Below are positions 38,087-47,500 of a DNA stretch of 52,333 bases, piece by piece. A model generated the notes under the pieces. That model saw only the letters and a program-made list of their open reading frames with translations. It was not told the DNA's origin and did not search any database. The first letter of the stretch is position 1. Each line of letters opens with the position of its first letter. Made by a program: the position numbers and the translations under genes. The stretch spans positions 1 to 52,333 of the forward strand of contig NTKP01000002.1 of assembly GCA_002457365.1 (NCBI GenBank), given 5' to 3'. The DNA comes from Rhodothermaeota bacterium MED-G12. GTDB lineage: Bacteria; Bacteroidota; Rhodothermia; Balneolales; Balneolaceae.

Positions 38087-39499
38087 ATGCGTTCATTTTC
38101 TTGGGAAATCTTTGTTGGGGCTATTCTGCTATTTTTTGTGGCTATACTAGTGAGCAACGAAAAAGAGGCAGAAGAAAGGCGTGATCGACGAGAAACTCGA
38201 CCTTCGATTACATTGGAAAAAAGTATTGCCAATACCATTGAGAAATCGATACAAGCCGCTAATGAAGCTGTTGATGTGGCTAGTGAGGCTGTAGAAGCAA
38301 GTGTAGAAGCAAGTAGCAAAGCCGCGGCGACATCAACCCGTGAGGCAGGACAGGATGGAACGAAGAATGTTGTCACTGGGACTCAAAACCTAGAATCGAA
38401 AATTGAGCAAAAAGCCAGGGAAATAGAGCAGAAAATTAAAGAGAACACAACGGGTCGACTTTCCCCATCGCAGGCTCTTCAAACAATGCCTAATCAATCT
38501 AAGACAGGCACCCCGGATTCACCATCAATGTCGGAAGCGCGATTGGGTCAATGGATCGAATCATCTCCTGGAATATATACCTATTCCTCGGTACTCGCAC
38601 TTAATAAAAAGGAATCCCTTAGTATCGATATTCCTTTTGGTAGCTTAGAATTTAGTAGTGAGGCTAGTGGAAGTAAGGAGAAACCTCTTCTTATTTTGAC
38701 GGCTTCTGGAAAAATCCAGGACGCAAACTGGCTACAAAACCAACTGAGTATTATTGACTCAAGTACGGATAGTGGGGTGAGGGTATTTGTGAGTAAATCG
38801 GGAAACAATACGTCTAATTTTCAACTCCAAGCAAGACTGATCATTCCCGAAGAAACCAACGTGAATGCCAAAACACAGAGCGGACATATTGAATTATCAA
38901 ACATAGCCGGTAAGCATTCCTTGAACACAAAAGGTGGGCATGTTGAAGTCATGGATGTAAAAGGATCCTTAGAAGTCACATCTGGGGGTGGGCACATTGA
39001 TGTGTTGGACATGGAAGGAGACTTAGAACTATTTACCGAAGGAGGCCATATTACCCTAGAGAATGTATCTGGCAATATTAAGGCCACTACAAATGGGGGG
39101 CATATAGATTTAGATGAGTTAGAAGGGAGTGTATGGGCGCTGACAAAAGGAGGGAATATCACTGTATCTATCGCACAGGCAGGTGAGCGTATCACCTTGA
39201 TCACCGAAGCAGGTAATATTCGTTTATCAAGCTCGGAAACTAAGCCTTATTTTTGCACAATGAATGCTAATACAGGGATAGATTTCGGTAATTCAGCCAT
39301 TGCTGGAAATCTTTTTGGTGCATTTACAGGTTTTTTATTTCCACAAGAAAAACTAGATGACTATGCTAGTGATTTACAAAACTTATTTAACACCATGGAT
39401 TTAACTGCTCTTGAAAATCCTACCTACGGTAGTTATGGAGTTTTACCGTTGATTAACCTATCTGCAGAACTTGGCACTATAACGACTGAATTTGAGTGA
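38087..39499 (+). CDS. DUF4097-like beta-solenoid protein with N-terminal membrane anchor
   Basis: A 470-residue protein of unknown function. A hydrophobic helix (about residues 6-22) anchors or exports it. An Ala/Glu/Ser-rich amphipathic coiled-coil follows (about 45-125), then a beta-rich body. Residues 266-373 contain six exact 18-residue repeats of the form GH[IV]xVxxVxGxLxxxTxG, listed separately; these probably stack as a beta-solenoid. Proteins of the DUF4097/putative-adhesin family share the SGD/GGH repeat style, and their role is unclear. A TATAAT-like box lies 12 bases upstream of the ATG. mnmD starts 6 bases after its stop. Confidence 0.75.
   Translation: MRSFSWEIFVGAILLFFVAILVSNEKEAEERRDRRETRPSITLEKSIANTIEKSIQAANEAVDVASEAVEASVEASSKAAATSTREAGQDGTKNVVTGTQNLESKIEQKAREIEQKIKENTTGRLSPSQALQTMPNQSKTGTPDSPSMSEARLGQWIESSPGIYTYSSVLALNKKESLSIDIPFGSLEFSSEASGSKEKPLLILTASGKIQDANWLQNQLSIIDSSTDSGVRVFVSKSGNNTSNFQLQARLIIPEETNVNAKTQSGHIELSNIAGKHSLNTKGGHVEVMDVKGSLEVTSGGGHIDVLDMEGDLELFTEGGHITLENVSGNIKATTNGGHIDLDELEGSVWALTKGGNITVSIAQAGERITLITEAGNIRLSSSETKPYFCTMNANTGIDFGNSAIAGNLFGAFTGFLFPQEKLDDYASDLQNLFNTMDLTALENPTYGSYGVLPLINLSAELGTITTEFE
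38882..39205 (+). repeat. Six in-register 54-base units encoding an 18-residue repeat
   Basis: The GGH/GGN turn recurs at exactly 54-base steps (38882, 38936, 38990, 39044, 39098, 39152). Protein-level consensus: G-H-[IV]-x-[VL]-x-x-[VIML]-x-G-x-[LI]-x-x-x-[TS]-x-G, with Asn replacing His in the sixth unit. The DNA units are well diverged, so this is ancient structural repetition, not a recent expansion. Confidence 0.85.
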
Positions 39500-39505
39500 T
39501 CTAGG

Positions 39506-40321
39506 ATGACAAAAGTTGATCCTTTTGTAACCGAAGATGGGTCTTCTACCCTCTTTTCCAAACAGTATAACCAGTACTATCACAATCCTAACGGAGCCTT
39601 ATCAGAGAGTCAAACGGTATTCATTGAGCGCCTGAATATTCAGGAACATCTGAAGGTACATAATGGGCAACTTAGGATTTTTGAAATGGGTTTTGGCACA
39701 GGGCTCAATTTCTTATTGGCCGCCCAAGCGTTTTTGACGACTTACCCCCATCTATTGGATAAAGATGCCGCTGAATTGCATTTTTATTCGGTCGAAGCCT
39801 ACCCCATTTCTGCGGAAATTGCGGCAACGTTTCAGTATCCCATCGTTTGGCAAAAAAACACGATGACTAATTGGATTTCAAACAGTCTGAAAGGACTTAA
39901 GAAGGGCTGGAATCATCATGAACCAGAGGAGGATATTCCCATTTTCTTACATTTGTATTGGGGTAATATTCAAGAGATCACCGAACTAGACCCTCGGAAT
40001 CAACGTATCGATTTCTACTTTCACGATCCTTTTTCCATTCAACAGAATCCAGAGTGTTGGGAACCAAGTATTTTTGAGCGTTACAAGAAATGGGGACATA
40101 CTCAAGCGAAAGTAAGTACTTATGCTGCTGCCACTCAAATTCGTGCAGCCATGATCGTTTCTGGCTGGCACGTGTACAAAGCCTCCGGAGCCCTTGGAAA
40201 AAGGGAAATGACTATAGCTAGTTTGGAAGAACTGCCCAATGCAGTTCTCCAAGATCAGCAGTTAAAAGCCTGTGATAACCAACGCTTAACCGAGCGTTGG
40301 AATGCAAGAGAATGGGTGTAA
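39506..40321 (+). CDS. mnmD: tRNA nm5(s2)U34 methyltransferase MnmD
   Basis: A stand-alone SAM-dependent methyltransferase (271 residues) that makes mnm5(s2)U from nm5(s2)U at the wobble base, equivalent to the N-terminal (MnmC2) half of E. coli MnmC. The SAM motif is IFEMGFGTGLNFLLAA near residue 56, and the active-site region has FYFHDPFSIQQNPECWE and KVSTYAAATQIRAAMIVSGW followed by GALGKREMTIA, all characteristic of the family. The FAD oxidoreductase domain (MnmC1) that precedes this step in E. coli is not fused here. Its gene overlaps nothing and ends 7 bases from the serA stop. Confidence 0.92.
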   Translation: MTKVDPFVTEDGSSTLFSKQYNQYYHNPNGALSESQTVFIERLNIQEHLKVHNGQLRIFEMGFGTGLNFLLAAQAFLTTYPHLLDKDAAELHFYSVEAYPISAEIAATFQYPIVWQKNTMTNWISNSLKGLKKGWNHHEPEEDIPIFLHLYWGNIQEITELDPRNQRIDFYFHDPFSIQQNPECWEPSIFERYKKWGHTQAKVSTYAAATQIRAAMIVSGWHVYKASGALGKREMTIASLEELPNAVLQDQQLKACDNQRLTERWNAREWV

Positions 40322-40328
40322 TAGGGTA

Positions 40329-41918
40329 CTAACTCAACGAAATAAACCGCAATGCTTTAACGCCATCCATACCTTGGATGTTTTGCGTTTCTTCTTGGCT
40401 TAGCTTACGGTCGACGGCTACTGCAGTAATCGCATTTGACCCTTTTGATGCACGCCCTAAACTGAGCGCACCAATATTGATAGATTCCTTCGCCAAAGCA
40501 CCACTTACCGAAGCCAACATACCTGGTTTGTCCTCATTTTGATAAAGTAACAGGTCTCCTTCCAAACGCATTTCCAATCCATAACCATCTATGTCTACCA
40601 CTCGATAATCTCCATCACCAAACAGAGTAGCGGAAATACTTTTGTACTCTTCATTCTTAGGCATTCGAATAGTGATCAAGTCTGAGAAGGTTTTCGTTTT
40701 GTTGGAAGTTACTTCCTTAATCTCGAAACCACGTTCGTCCGCGTAAACACGAGCGTTAATTAAATTAATGGAGTCATCGACATACTCACTAATAATTCCC
40801 TTAAGAATACCATCTGTAAGTACATCGGCGTATTTGGTGCAGTCCCCAGCGTATTCAAATTCTAATTCGCTGGTTTGTTCTGGTGATAATTGTACCATAG
40901 CCTTACCTAGTTTCTCTGCTAGTATTAGATATGGTTGGACCTCTTTGTTAGTTAAGAGTGCAATTGATTTACCGTTTATGCTACCTTTGTAGTTGGTATT
41001 CTCCAACGCATCTGCCATCTGAGCAGCTATTTGTTCCGCTACTTTTTCCTGAGCTTCCTCAGTAGATGCTCCCAAATGTGGTGTACAAATGACCTTTGGA
41101 TGAGCTAACATCTGATAAATTTCTTCGGTAGGTGGTTCAGTAGAATACACATCCAAGGCAACCCCTCCTAATACTCCCTCATCCAATAATTGAGCTAAGT
41201 CAGCTTCCTCGTAAATTCCACCACGAGCACAGTTAACTAAGCGCATGCCTTTTTTAAGACCTTCTTTGTTTGCCAGAGAAATAAGACCTTTGGTCTTTTC
41301 GGTCAGTGGGGTATGAACGGTTACATAGTCACTTGTGGTGAGAAGTTCTTCAAGCTCCACTAACTTCACACCTAAGTTTTGAGCATGTTCTTCAGTAGAA
41401 AATGGGTCATATGAGATAATCTCCATCCCAAAAACCTTCATTCTCCTAGCAACCTCGGATCCAATTTTCCCCAAGCCCACAACACCTAAAGTCTTACCGT
41501 GAACTTCGATCCCCATATACGCCTTTCGGTTCCAACCTCCTCCTTTTACCGTTTGCACTGCTTCTGGGATATTTCGTGACATCGCAATGATTAACCCGCA
41601 GGTGTGTTCTGCCGTTGAAATGGTATTCCCATCGGGAGTATTCATGACCAGTACACCTTTTGCAGTAGAAGCAGGAATGTCAATATTATCAACCCCTACC
41701 CCTGCGCGACCAATAACTTTGAGTTTTGGGGCATGTTGCAAAAGTTCAGGTGTAACCTTGGTAGCACTTCGGACAACAAGTCCATCATACTCACCAATAC
41801 ATGCATTCAATTCTTCAAGTGTGAGGGTACCGGGTTGTACCGCTTTAATACCACGCTGTTCAAAAACGTGTTTACAGACAGAGTCTACATTATCGAGGAG
41901 GAGTACAGAAAATGACAT
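40329..41918 (-). CDS. serA: D-3-phosphoglycerate dehydrogenase
   Basis: Oxidises 3-phosphoglycerate with NAD+, the first committed step of serine synthesis. The 529-residue long form has a catalytic/Rossmann unit (LGVVGLGKIGSEVARR near residue 144; LVNCARGGIYEE; CTPHLGASTEEAQ with catalytic His), an allosteric-substrate-binding domain (about 315-450), and a C-terminal ACT domain with NEDKPGMLASVSGALAKESINIGAL for serine feedback. Its promoter region lies in the 96 bases before engB. Confidence 0.96.
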   Translation of the reverse strand: MSFSVLLLDNVDSVCKHVFEQRGIKAVQPGTLTLEELNACIGEYDGLVVRSATKVTPELLQHAPKLKVIGRAGVGVDNIDIPASTAKGVLVMNTPDGNTISTAEHTCGLIIAMSRNIPEAVQTVKGGGWNRKAYMGIEVHGKTLGVVGLGKIGSEVARRMKVFGMEIISYDPFSTEEHAQNLGVKLVELEELLTTSDYVTVHTPLTEKTKGLISLANKEGLKKGMRLVNCARGGIYEEADLAQLLDEGVLGGVALDVYSTEPPTEEIYQMLAHPKVICTPHLGASTEEAQEKVAEQIAAQMADALENTNYKGSINGKSIALLTNKEVQPYLILAEKLGKAMVQLSPEQTSELEFEYAGDCTKYADVLTDGILKGIISEYVDDSINLINARVYADERGFEIKEVTSNKTKTFSDLITIRMPKNEEYKSISATLFGDGDYRVVDIDGYGLEMRLEGDLLLYQNEDKPGMLASVSGALAKESINIGALSLGRASKGSNAITAVAVDRKLSQEETQNIQGMDGVKALRFISLS

Positions 41919-42014
41919 GATGAGGCTTCGTGAGAGTTATTAGTTGTGAAATAAATTATGATAAATAAAATGATGTGATCAGAGAAATTACGCCATAATT
42001 ATTGAACAGTTCCA

Positions 42015-42602
42015 TTAGTCGACAAATTCCCTAATTAGTTCTTTAATATCGGCAATTCCATCCTTATTCTCAGCAGAATATGAAAGAATGGGAACCTCGA
42101 TATTCATGTTATAAAGCAACTTTTTTAGACTTGATCGTGCTTGTTGTACTTTATTTTTTGAGATTTTATCTGCTTTTGAAAGCACTACTGAGAAAGGAAT
42201 CTGCTGGGTAGCTAGCCAGTAAAAAAAATCTTCGTCTAGTGCCGAGGGTGGATGTCTTGCATCTATCACGTGAAGAACTAACCGAAGTGTTTCTCGCTGA
42301 GTTAAATAAACACGTATGTTTTCTCCCCAACGTTCTCGCTCTTTCTTAGGCACTTTAGCGTACCCATAGCCTGGTAAATCGACAAGGTAGCAGGTCTCAC
42401 CCACTTTATAGTAATTCATCTGCTGGGTTTTACCTGGCACATTGGAAGTACGAGCTAAATTTTTTCTTTTCAGCAAAGCATTGATTAACGATGACTTCCC
42501 CACATTAGACCTACCAGCAAAACAAAACTCGGGTAAGTCCATTGGTGGGCAGTCCTCTAATCGCGGGGCGCTAGTAATAAAGGTTGCGGGATCATTAAAC
42601 AT
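42015..42602 (-). CDS. engB: Ribosome biogenesis GTPase EngB (YihA/YsxC)
   Basis: A 195-residue single-domain TRAFAC GTPase needed for 50S subunit maturation. G1 is GRSNVGKSSLINAL near residue 31, G2 region NVPGKTQQMNYY, G3 VDLPGYGYAKV, G4 LSKADKIS and G5 SYSAENKDG. The length is normal. It is 23 bases downstream of purF on the same strand and likely shares its transcript. Confidence 0.95.
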   Translation of the reverse strand: MFNDPATFITSAPRLEDCPPMDLPEFCFAGRSNVGKSSLINALLKRKNLARTSNVPGKTQQMNYYKVGETCYLVDLPGYGYAKVPKKERERWGENIRVYLTQRETLRLVLHVIDARHPPSALDEDFFYWLATQQIPFSVVLSKADKISKNKVQQARSSLKKLLYNMNIEVPILSYSAENKDGIADIKELIREFVD

Positions 42603-42625
42603 GGCAAGTAATCCTGCTAAAGGTG

Positions 42626-44137
42626 TTATACCAGCTCATTTTCTTCTTTTTCAGCTCCGAAATTAACTGGAACCGGATACTTAGAGGTAAAGCAAGCGGT
42701 GCAATAATCATTATCCGAAGGGTTGGCCTCCTTCACTGCGTTTACTAACCCATCCGGCGATAAATATCGAAGACTATCCACTCCAATCTCTTCGGCTATT
42801 TTAACAATATCTCGATCAAATCGATTGGCAATGAGTTCCTCAGGTGATGGAAAATCCATCCCATAATAACAAGGACTAATAATAGGTGGAGAGCTCACCA
42901 GAAAATGAATTTCTGCAGGATTACACTCTCGAATCATGTTAACCAGATACTGGGAAGTAGTACCCCTAACAATACTGTCATCGACGATAATGACCGAGCG
43001 TCCTTCTATCACTCCTTTCACAGGATTGAATTTTGTACGTACTTTTTGTTCTCGAGATTTTTGCCCTGGGGATATAAAGGTTCTGCCTACATAATGATTT
43101 CGAATAAGGCCGATATCATATTTACAGTCGAAGCCCATTTTTTGGTTTTCACTAGCATACCCTATAGCAGCAGTGTTTGAGGAATCAGGAACAGAAATTA
43201 TAACAGGTTTACTTCCCGTCTCTTTTTGGACTACTTCATGAATAGGATGTTCCTTTGCTAGGGCTTTACCTAAATTCCGACGAATTTTATCCACCATCTC
43301 GCCAAAAATCATACTGTCGGGTCGGGAAAAATATACATACTCAAAAATACACTGTGAGGTTGCAGTCCCATCTTTGGGTGAAATATGAAATGAAGTTAAC
43401 TCTGAAGGACTTAGGCCTTTCTCAGCTGCGTTATGAGGAATAACCAATACTTCCCCTGCCTCAACATCTCTCACATACTCTGCCCCTATAATATCGAAAG
43501 CGCAGGTCTCAGAGGCTACACAATAGGCTCCATCTTTAACTCCTAGAGCCAGAGGCCGAAACCCATTCGGGTCTCGTACGGCAACCAAGGCCTCGTCGGT
43601 AAGTATGACCAAGCAAAAGGCTCCTTCAATCTGTCCTAAAGCATCTAAGATTTGATCCATCTGCTGCTCTTTCTTGCTTTGAGCAATCAAATGCAAAATA
43701 AGCTCGGTGTCAGAAGTACTCTGAAATAACACCCCATTTTTGGTAAATGATTCTCTTATTTGCTTCGCATTCGAGAGATTTCCATTATGCCCTATGGCAA
43801 TATTTCCGGATCGATAATGTACCCTAAATGGCTGGATATTGGCCGGATTTTTGGATGATCCCGAAGTAGAATACCGGTTATGCCCAATTGCAGAACGTCC
43901 TTTAAGGATTTTTTTGAAAATTTTAGGCTTATCAAACACACTTAAAACCAATCCAAAATCTTTGTAGGTGGGCATGACTTTTCGCCCTTTTTCCTCATCA
44001 AAATATGAGGTAACTATCCCTGCTGATTCCTGACCCCGGTGCTGCAAGGAATGCAGTCCATAATAACTGAGTAAAGCTGCCTCTGGGTGATCGGCTATTC
44101 CAAAAATACCACAGTATTCACGTGGCTTATCGCTCAT
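42626..44137 (-). CDS. purF: Amidophosphoribosyltransferase, [4Fe-4S] type
   Basis: Transfers the glutamine amide to PRPP, the first step of de novo purine synthesis. The 503-residue protein starts with an eight-residue propeptide before the nucleophile Cys9 (YCGIFGI). The glutaminase domain has SIGHNRYSTSGSS-type segments, and the PRPP loop is VIIVDDSIVRGTT. Cysteines matching the four Fe-S ligands of the B. subtilis enzyme are present: TSQCIFEY, IISPCYYG and DYCTAC. The enzyme is therefore expected to be processed, clustered and oxygen-sensitive. It begins a probable purF-engB unit. Confidence 0.95.
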   Translation of the reverse strand: MSDKPREYCGIFGIADHPEAALLSYYGLHSLQHRGQESAGIVTSYFDEEKGRKVMPTYKDFGLVLSVFDKPKIFKKILKGRSAIGHNRYSTSGSSKNPANIQPFRVHYRSGNIAIGHNGNLSNAKQIRESFTKNGVLFQSTSDTELILHLIAQSKKEQQMDQILDALGQIEGAFCLVILTDEALVAVRDPNGFRPLALGVKDGAYCVASETCAFDIIGAEYVRDVEAGEVLVIPHNAAEKGLSPSELTSFHISPKDGTATSQCIFEYVYFSRPDSMIFGEMVDKIRRNLGKALAKEHPIHEVVQKETGSKPVIISVPDSSNTAAIGYASENQKMGFDCKYDIGLIRNHYVGRTFISPGQKSREQKVRTKFNPVKGVIEGRSVIIVDDSIVRGTTSQYLVNMIRECNPAEIHFLVSSPPIISPCYYGMDFPSPEELIANRFDRDIVKIAEEIGVDSLRYLSPDGLVNAVKEANPSDNDYCTACFTSKYPVPVNFGAEKEENELV

Positions 44138-44500
44138 CGTTTCTCCAACTGATTCTAAGTTGCCTAAAGATAACCAAACTTATGGAGTTACTCGCATCAA
44201 ATTATCCACAAGATATCACCACTTTAACCAGTATTCTTTTTGGTTTATGTATGCCATACTAGAAATGTTGAGTATTCCTTGCCTAATTAGTTTTTTACTA
44301 CCATCACGGATTTTTACTAACTAATTCACCATTATTGAAAAATTACGTTAAGTCACCTTGCTTATTAATAAGATTGCGATAATTTAATACGATGAATCTA
44401 AATCGGACCAGAGGCTGTTAAATGGTCTCCACATTAGCTGCTAAATTGCTCATTTAAGCCGTTAAACGTCCACTAACGTAACACAAAAACCGAATAATAT
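44138..44500. other. Long intergenic region upstream of the VPS10/BNR gene
   Basis: The only gene-free stretch longer than 300 bases. It holds an 8-base inverted repeat AATTAGTT (44285-44292) / AACTAATT (44319-44326), a direct repeat TTTTTACTA at 44292-44300 and 44311-44319, and the perfect palindrome CTTATTAATAAG (44361-44372). No small open frame or RNA gene is evident. It presumably contains the promoters of purF (leftward) and the VPS10/BNR gene (rightward). Confidence 0.5.
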
Positions 44501-47500
44501 ATGATACGACAAACATCAATGTGGATGTTGAGTTGGGTTTTACTACTCTTCCTGCTCACTCCTTCCACTTTTGCACAAGTAGGCCCTGACGCCGCTGAAC
44601 TAAATTACTCAGCCCTTAGCTGGAGGGGCGTAAGCACCGGTTTCGCATCGGGACGAATTTCAGACATCGCTATTCATCCCGACGACGAAAATCTATGGTA
44701 CGTAGCCGTTGGCTCTGGGGGCGTTTGGAAAACAGAAAACGCCGGTATCACGTGGACTCCCATTTTTGATCGAGAATCTTCCTATTCCATAGGGAGCGTA
44801 ACCATTGACCCGAACAATCCCAACCACATATGGGTCGGAACCGGAGAAAATGTTGGTGGCCGGCATGTTGGCTTTGGTGATGGAGTATATAAAAGTACGG
44901 ACGCCGGAGCTTCTTGGACCAACATGGGTTTAAAAGCATCGGAACACATTTCAAAAGTAATGGTTCATCCTGAAAACTCCGATGTGGTTTGGGTTGCGGC
45001 TCAAGGTCCGCTATGGACTGCGGGAGGAGAACGAGGTTTATACAAAACAACCGATGGCGGAACGACTTGGACCAAAGTATTAGGCGACGAGGAATGGGTT
45101 GGGGTCACTGATATGGTCATAGACCCCAGAGATCCTGATGTGCTTTATGCTGCTACATGGCAACGTCATAGAACAGTAGCAGCCTACATGGGTGGTGGGC
45201 CAGGTACTGGTATTCACAAATCTACCGATGGAGGTGAAACTTGGATAGAACTCAAAAAAGGCATTCCTGGATCCAACAAAGGTAAAATAGGCCTGGCCAT
45301 CTCTCCCCAACAACCTGACATAGTATACGCTGCTATAGAATTGGACCGAACCAAAGGTGGACTTTACATGTCTGAAGATAGAGGGGCAAGTTGGAAAAAA
45401 ATGTCAGATATGGTTTCAGGAGGAACCGGACCTCATTACTATCAGGAGCTATATGCATCGCCCCACCATTTTGGGCGCATTTATCTCATGAATGTTCGCA
45501 CAATCGTTTCCAATGACCACGGTCGTACTTATAGTAACTTACCCGAACGAAATAAGCATTCAGATAACCATGCACTGGCTTTCCGAATCGACGATCCTGA
45601 TTATCTTCTGATGGGTAGCGATGGTGGTGTATATGAAAGTTATGATCATGCCAATAATTGGAGATATATAGGGAATCTGCCATTAACACAGTATTACAAA
45701 GTAGCCGTAGATGATGAACTCCCCTTCTACAACCTATATGGTGGAACACAGGATAACGGAACTCATGAAGGCCCATCAGCTACAGATTTAGTTGAGGGTA
45801 TTCGAAATACAGATTGGAAACATATCCTATTTGCAGATGGACATGATACTGCAACCGAACCTGGTAATCCCAATATTGTCTATGGTGAAACACAAAGAGG
45901 TGGTCTACATCGTATTGATCGTGCAACCGGAACCGTTACATTCATCCAGCCACAACCCCTTGAAGGGGAAGATTATGAACGATACAATTGGGATGCTCCT
46001 ATCTTAGTTAGTCCACACAGTCCAACTAGACTGTATTTTGCTTCTCACAGAGTGTGGCGCTCTGATGACAGAGGTGATTCTTGGACTCCGATATCTGGAG
46101 ATTTATCTCGTAATCAAGAACGAATGAATCTTCCTATTATGGGACGCATTCAAAGTTGGGATAATGCCTGGGACATGAATGCTATGTCTGACTATAACAC
46201 CATCACCTCATTGGGAGAATCGCCCTTACAAGAAGGATTACTTTACGTGGGTACCGATGATGGAATTATTCAGGTAAGTGAAGATGGTGGAGAAAATTGG
46301 AACAAAATTGAAGTAGGTAGCATTAAAGGTATTCCAGCAACCACTTTTGTAAATGATATTCGGGCTGATTTACATGATGTCAATACCGTATATGCTGCCT
46401 TGGACAATCATAAGTATGGAGATTTTAATCCCTATATCATCAAAAGTACCAATCGTGGAAAATCTTGGTCCATAATCTCTAGTGATTTACCCGAGCGCCA
46501 CCTTGTTTGGAGAGTCGTTCAGGATCATGTAGCACCTAATCTTTTATTTGCAGCCACGGAATTCGGGGTGTATTTCACCGTTGATGGTGGGAAAGAATGG
46601 ATAGAATTTAATACTGGTCTACCGACCATATCGGTACGTGATATCACCATACAACGACGAGAGAACGACTTGGTAGCAGCTACCTTTGGCCGAGGGTATT
46701 ATATTATAGATGACATAAGTCCATTGCGGGAAATCTCGAAGGAAACACTGGCTAAAGACGCTGACTTATTCCCAACACGTCCTGCTAAATGGTTTATGCC
46801 ACGTGCGGTTGAAATTGATCCTGGAGCCTCTTTCTTCACGGCTAAAAATCCAGAATTTGGAGCTACCTTTACTTACTATTTAAAGGATGGTTTAACTACC
46901 AAAAAAGCAGAACGAATGAAATCCGAGCGGGCCATTGCAGCCGATCAAGACATTCCATTCCCAGGTTGGGATGCACTGGAAGAAGAAATGCGAGAGACAG
47001 CTCCATACATTCGTATTAGCATAGCAGATGCGAACGGAAATGTGATTCAAACTCTAAAAGGTTCTGCTCGAAAAGGACTTAATAGAGCCACATGGAATCT
47101 TCGTTTAGCTTCTCAGAATGTGGTTTCCCTTGCTCGTCGCGGTGGTGGAGGTGGATGGTTTGGTGGCGGTTTCATGGCTGTACCAGGTACCTATACCGCA
47201 CATTTAGCCAAAGTTGAAGCTGGTGTAGTAACCACTCTAGATGATCCTATTGAATTCGAAGTAGTTCCTCTACGTGAAGCTAGCATTCCTGGTCCAAGCT
47301 TTAATGAAATGCTTGCTTTCCAAAATGAACTTACCTCGTTTCAGCGAGAATTAACTCAATTTGGCCAAATGCTTCAAAAGCATATGTCTCACCTTCAGGC
47401 AATGCGAACAGCACATGGTCTAGCTCTTAATCCATCTACTGAGTTAGAAAAAGAGTTACATGAGGCACACATGCAAATGCTTGAACTACAAGAACTCGTA

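Noticed and set aside
37954..38376. 140-codon frame on the minus strand across the start of the M20 gene and the DUF4097 gene
   Set aside because: Its Ala/Ser/Thr/Leu-rich stretch is the mirror of the Ala/Glu-rich coiled coil on the other strand, and it overlaps two well-supported genes.
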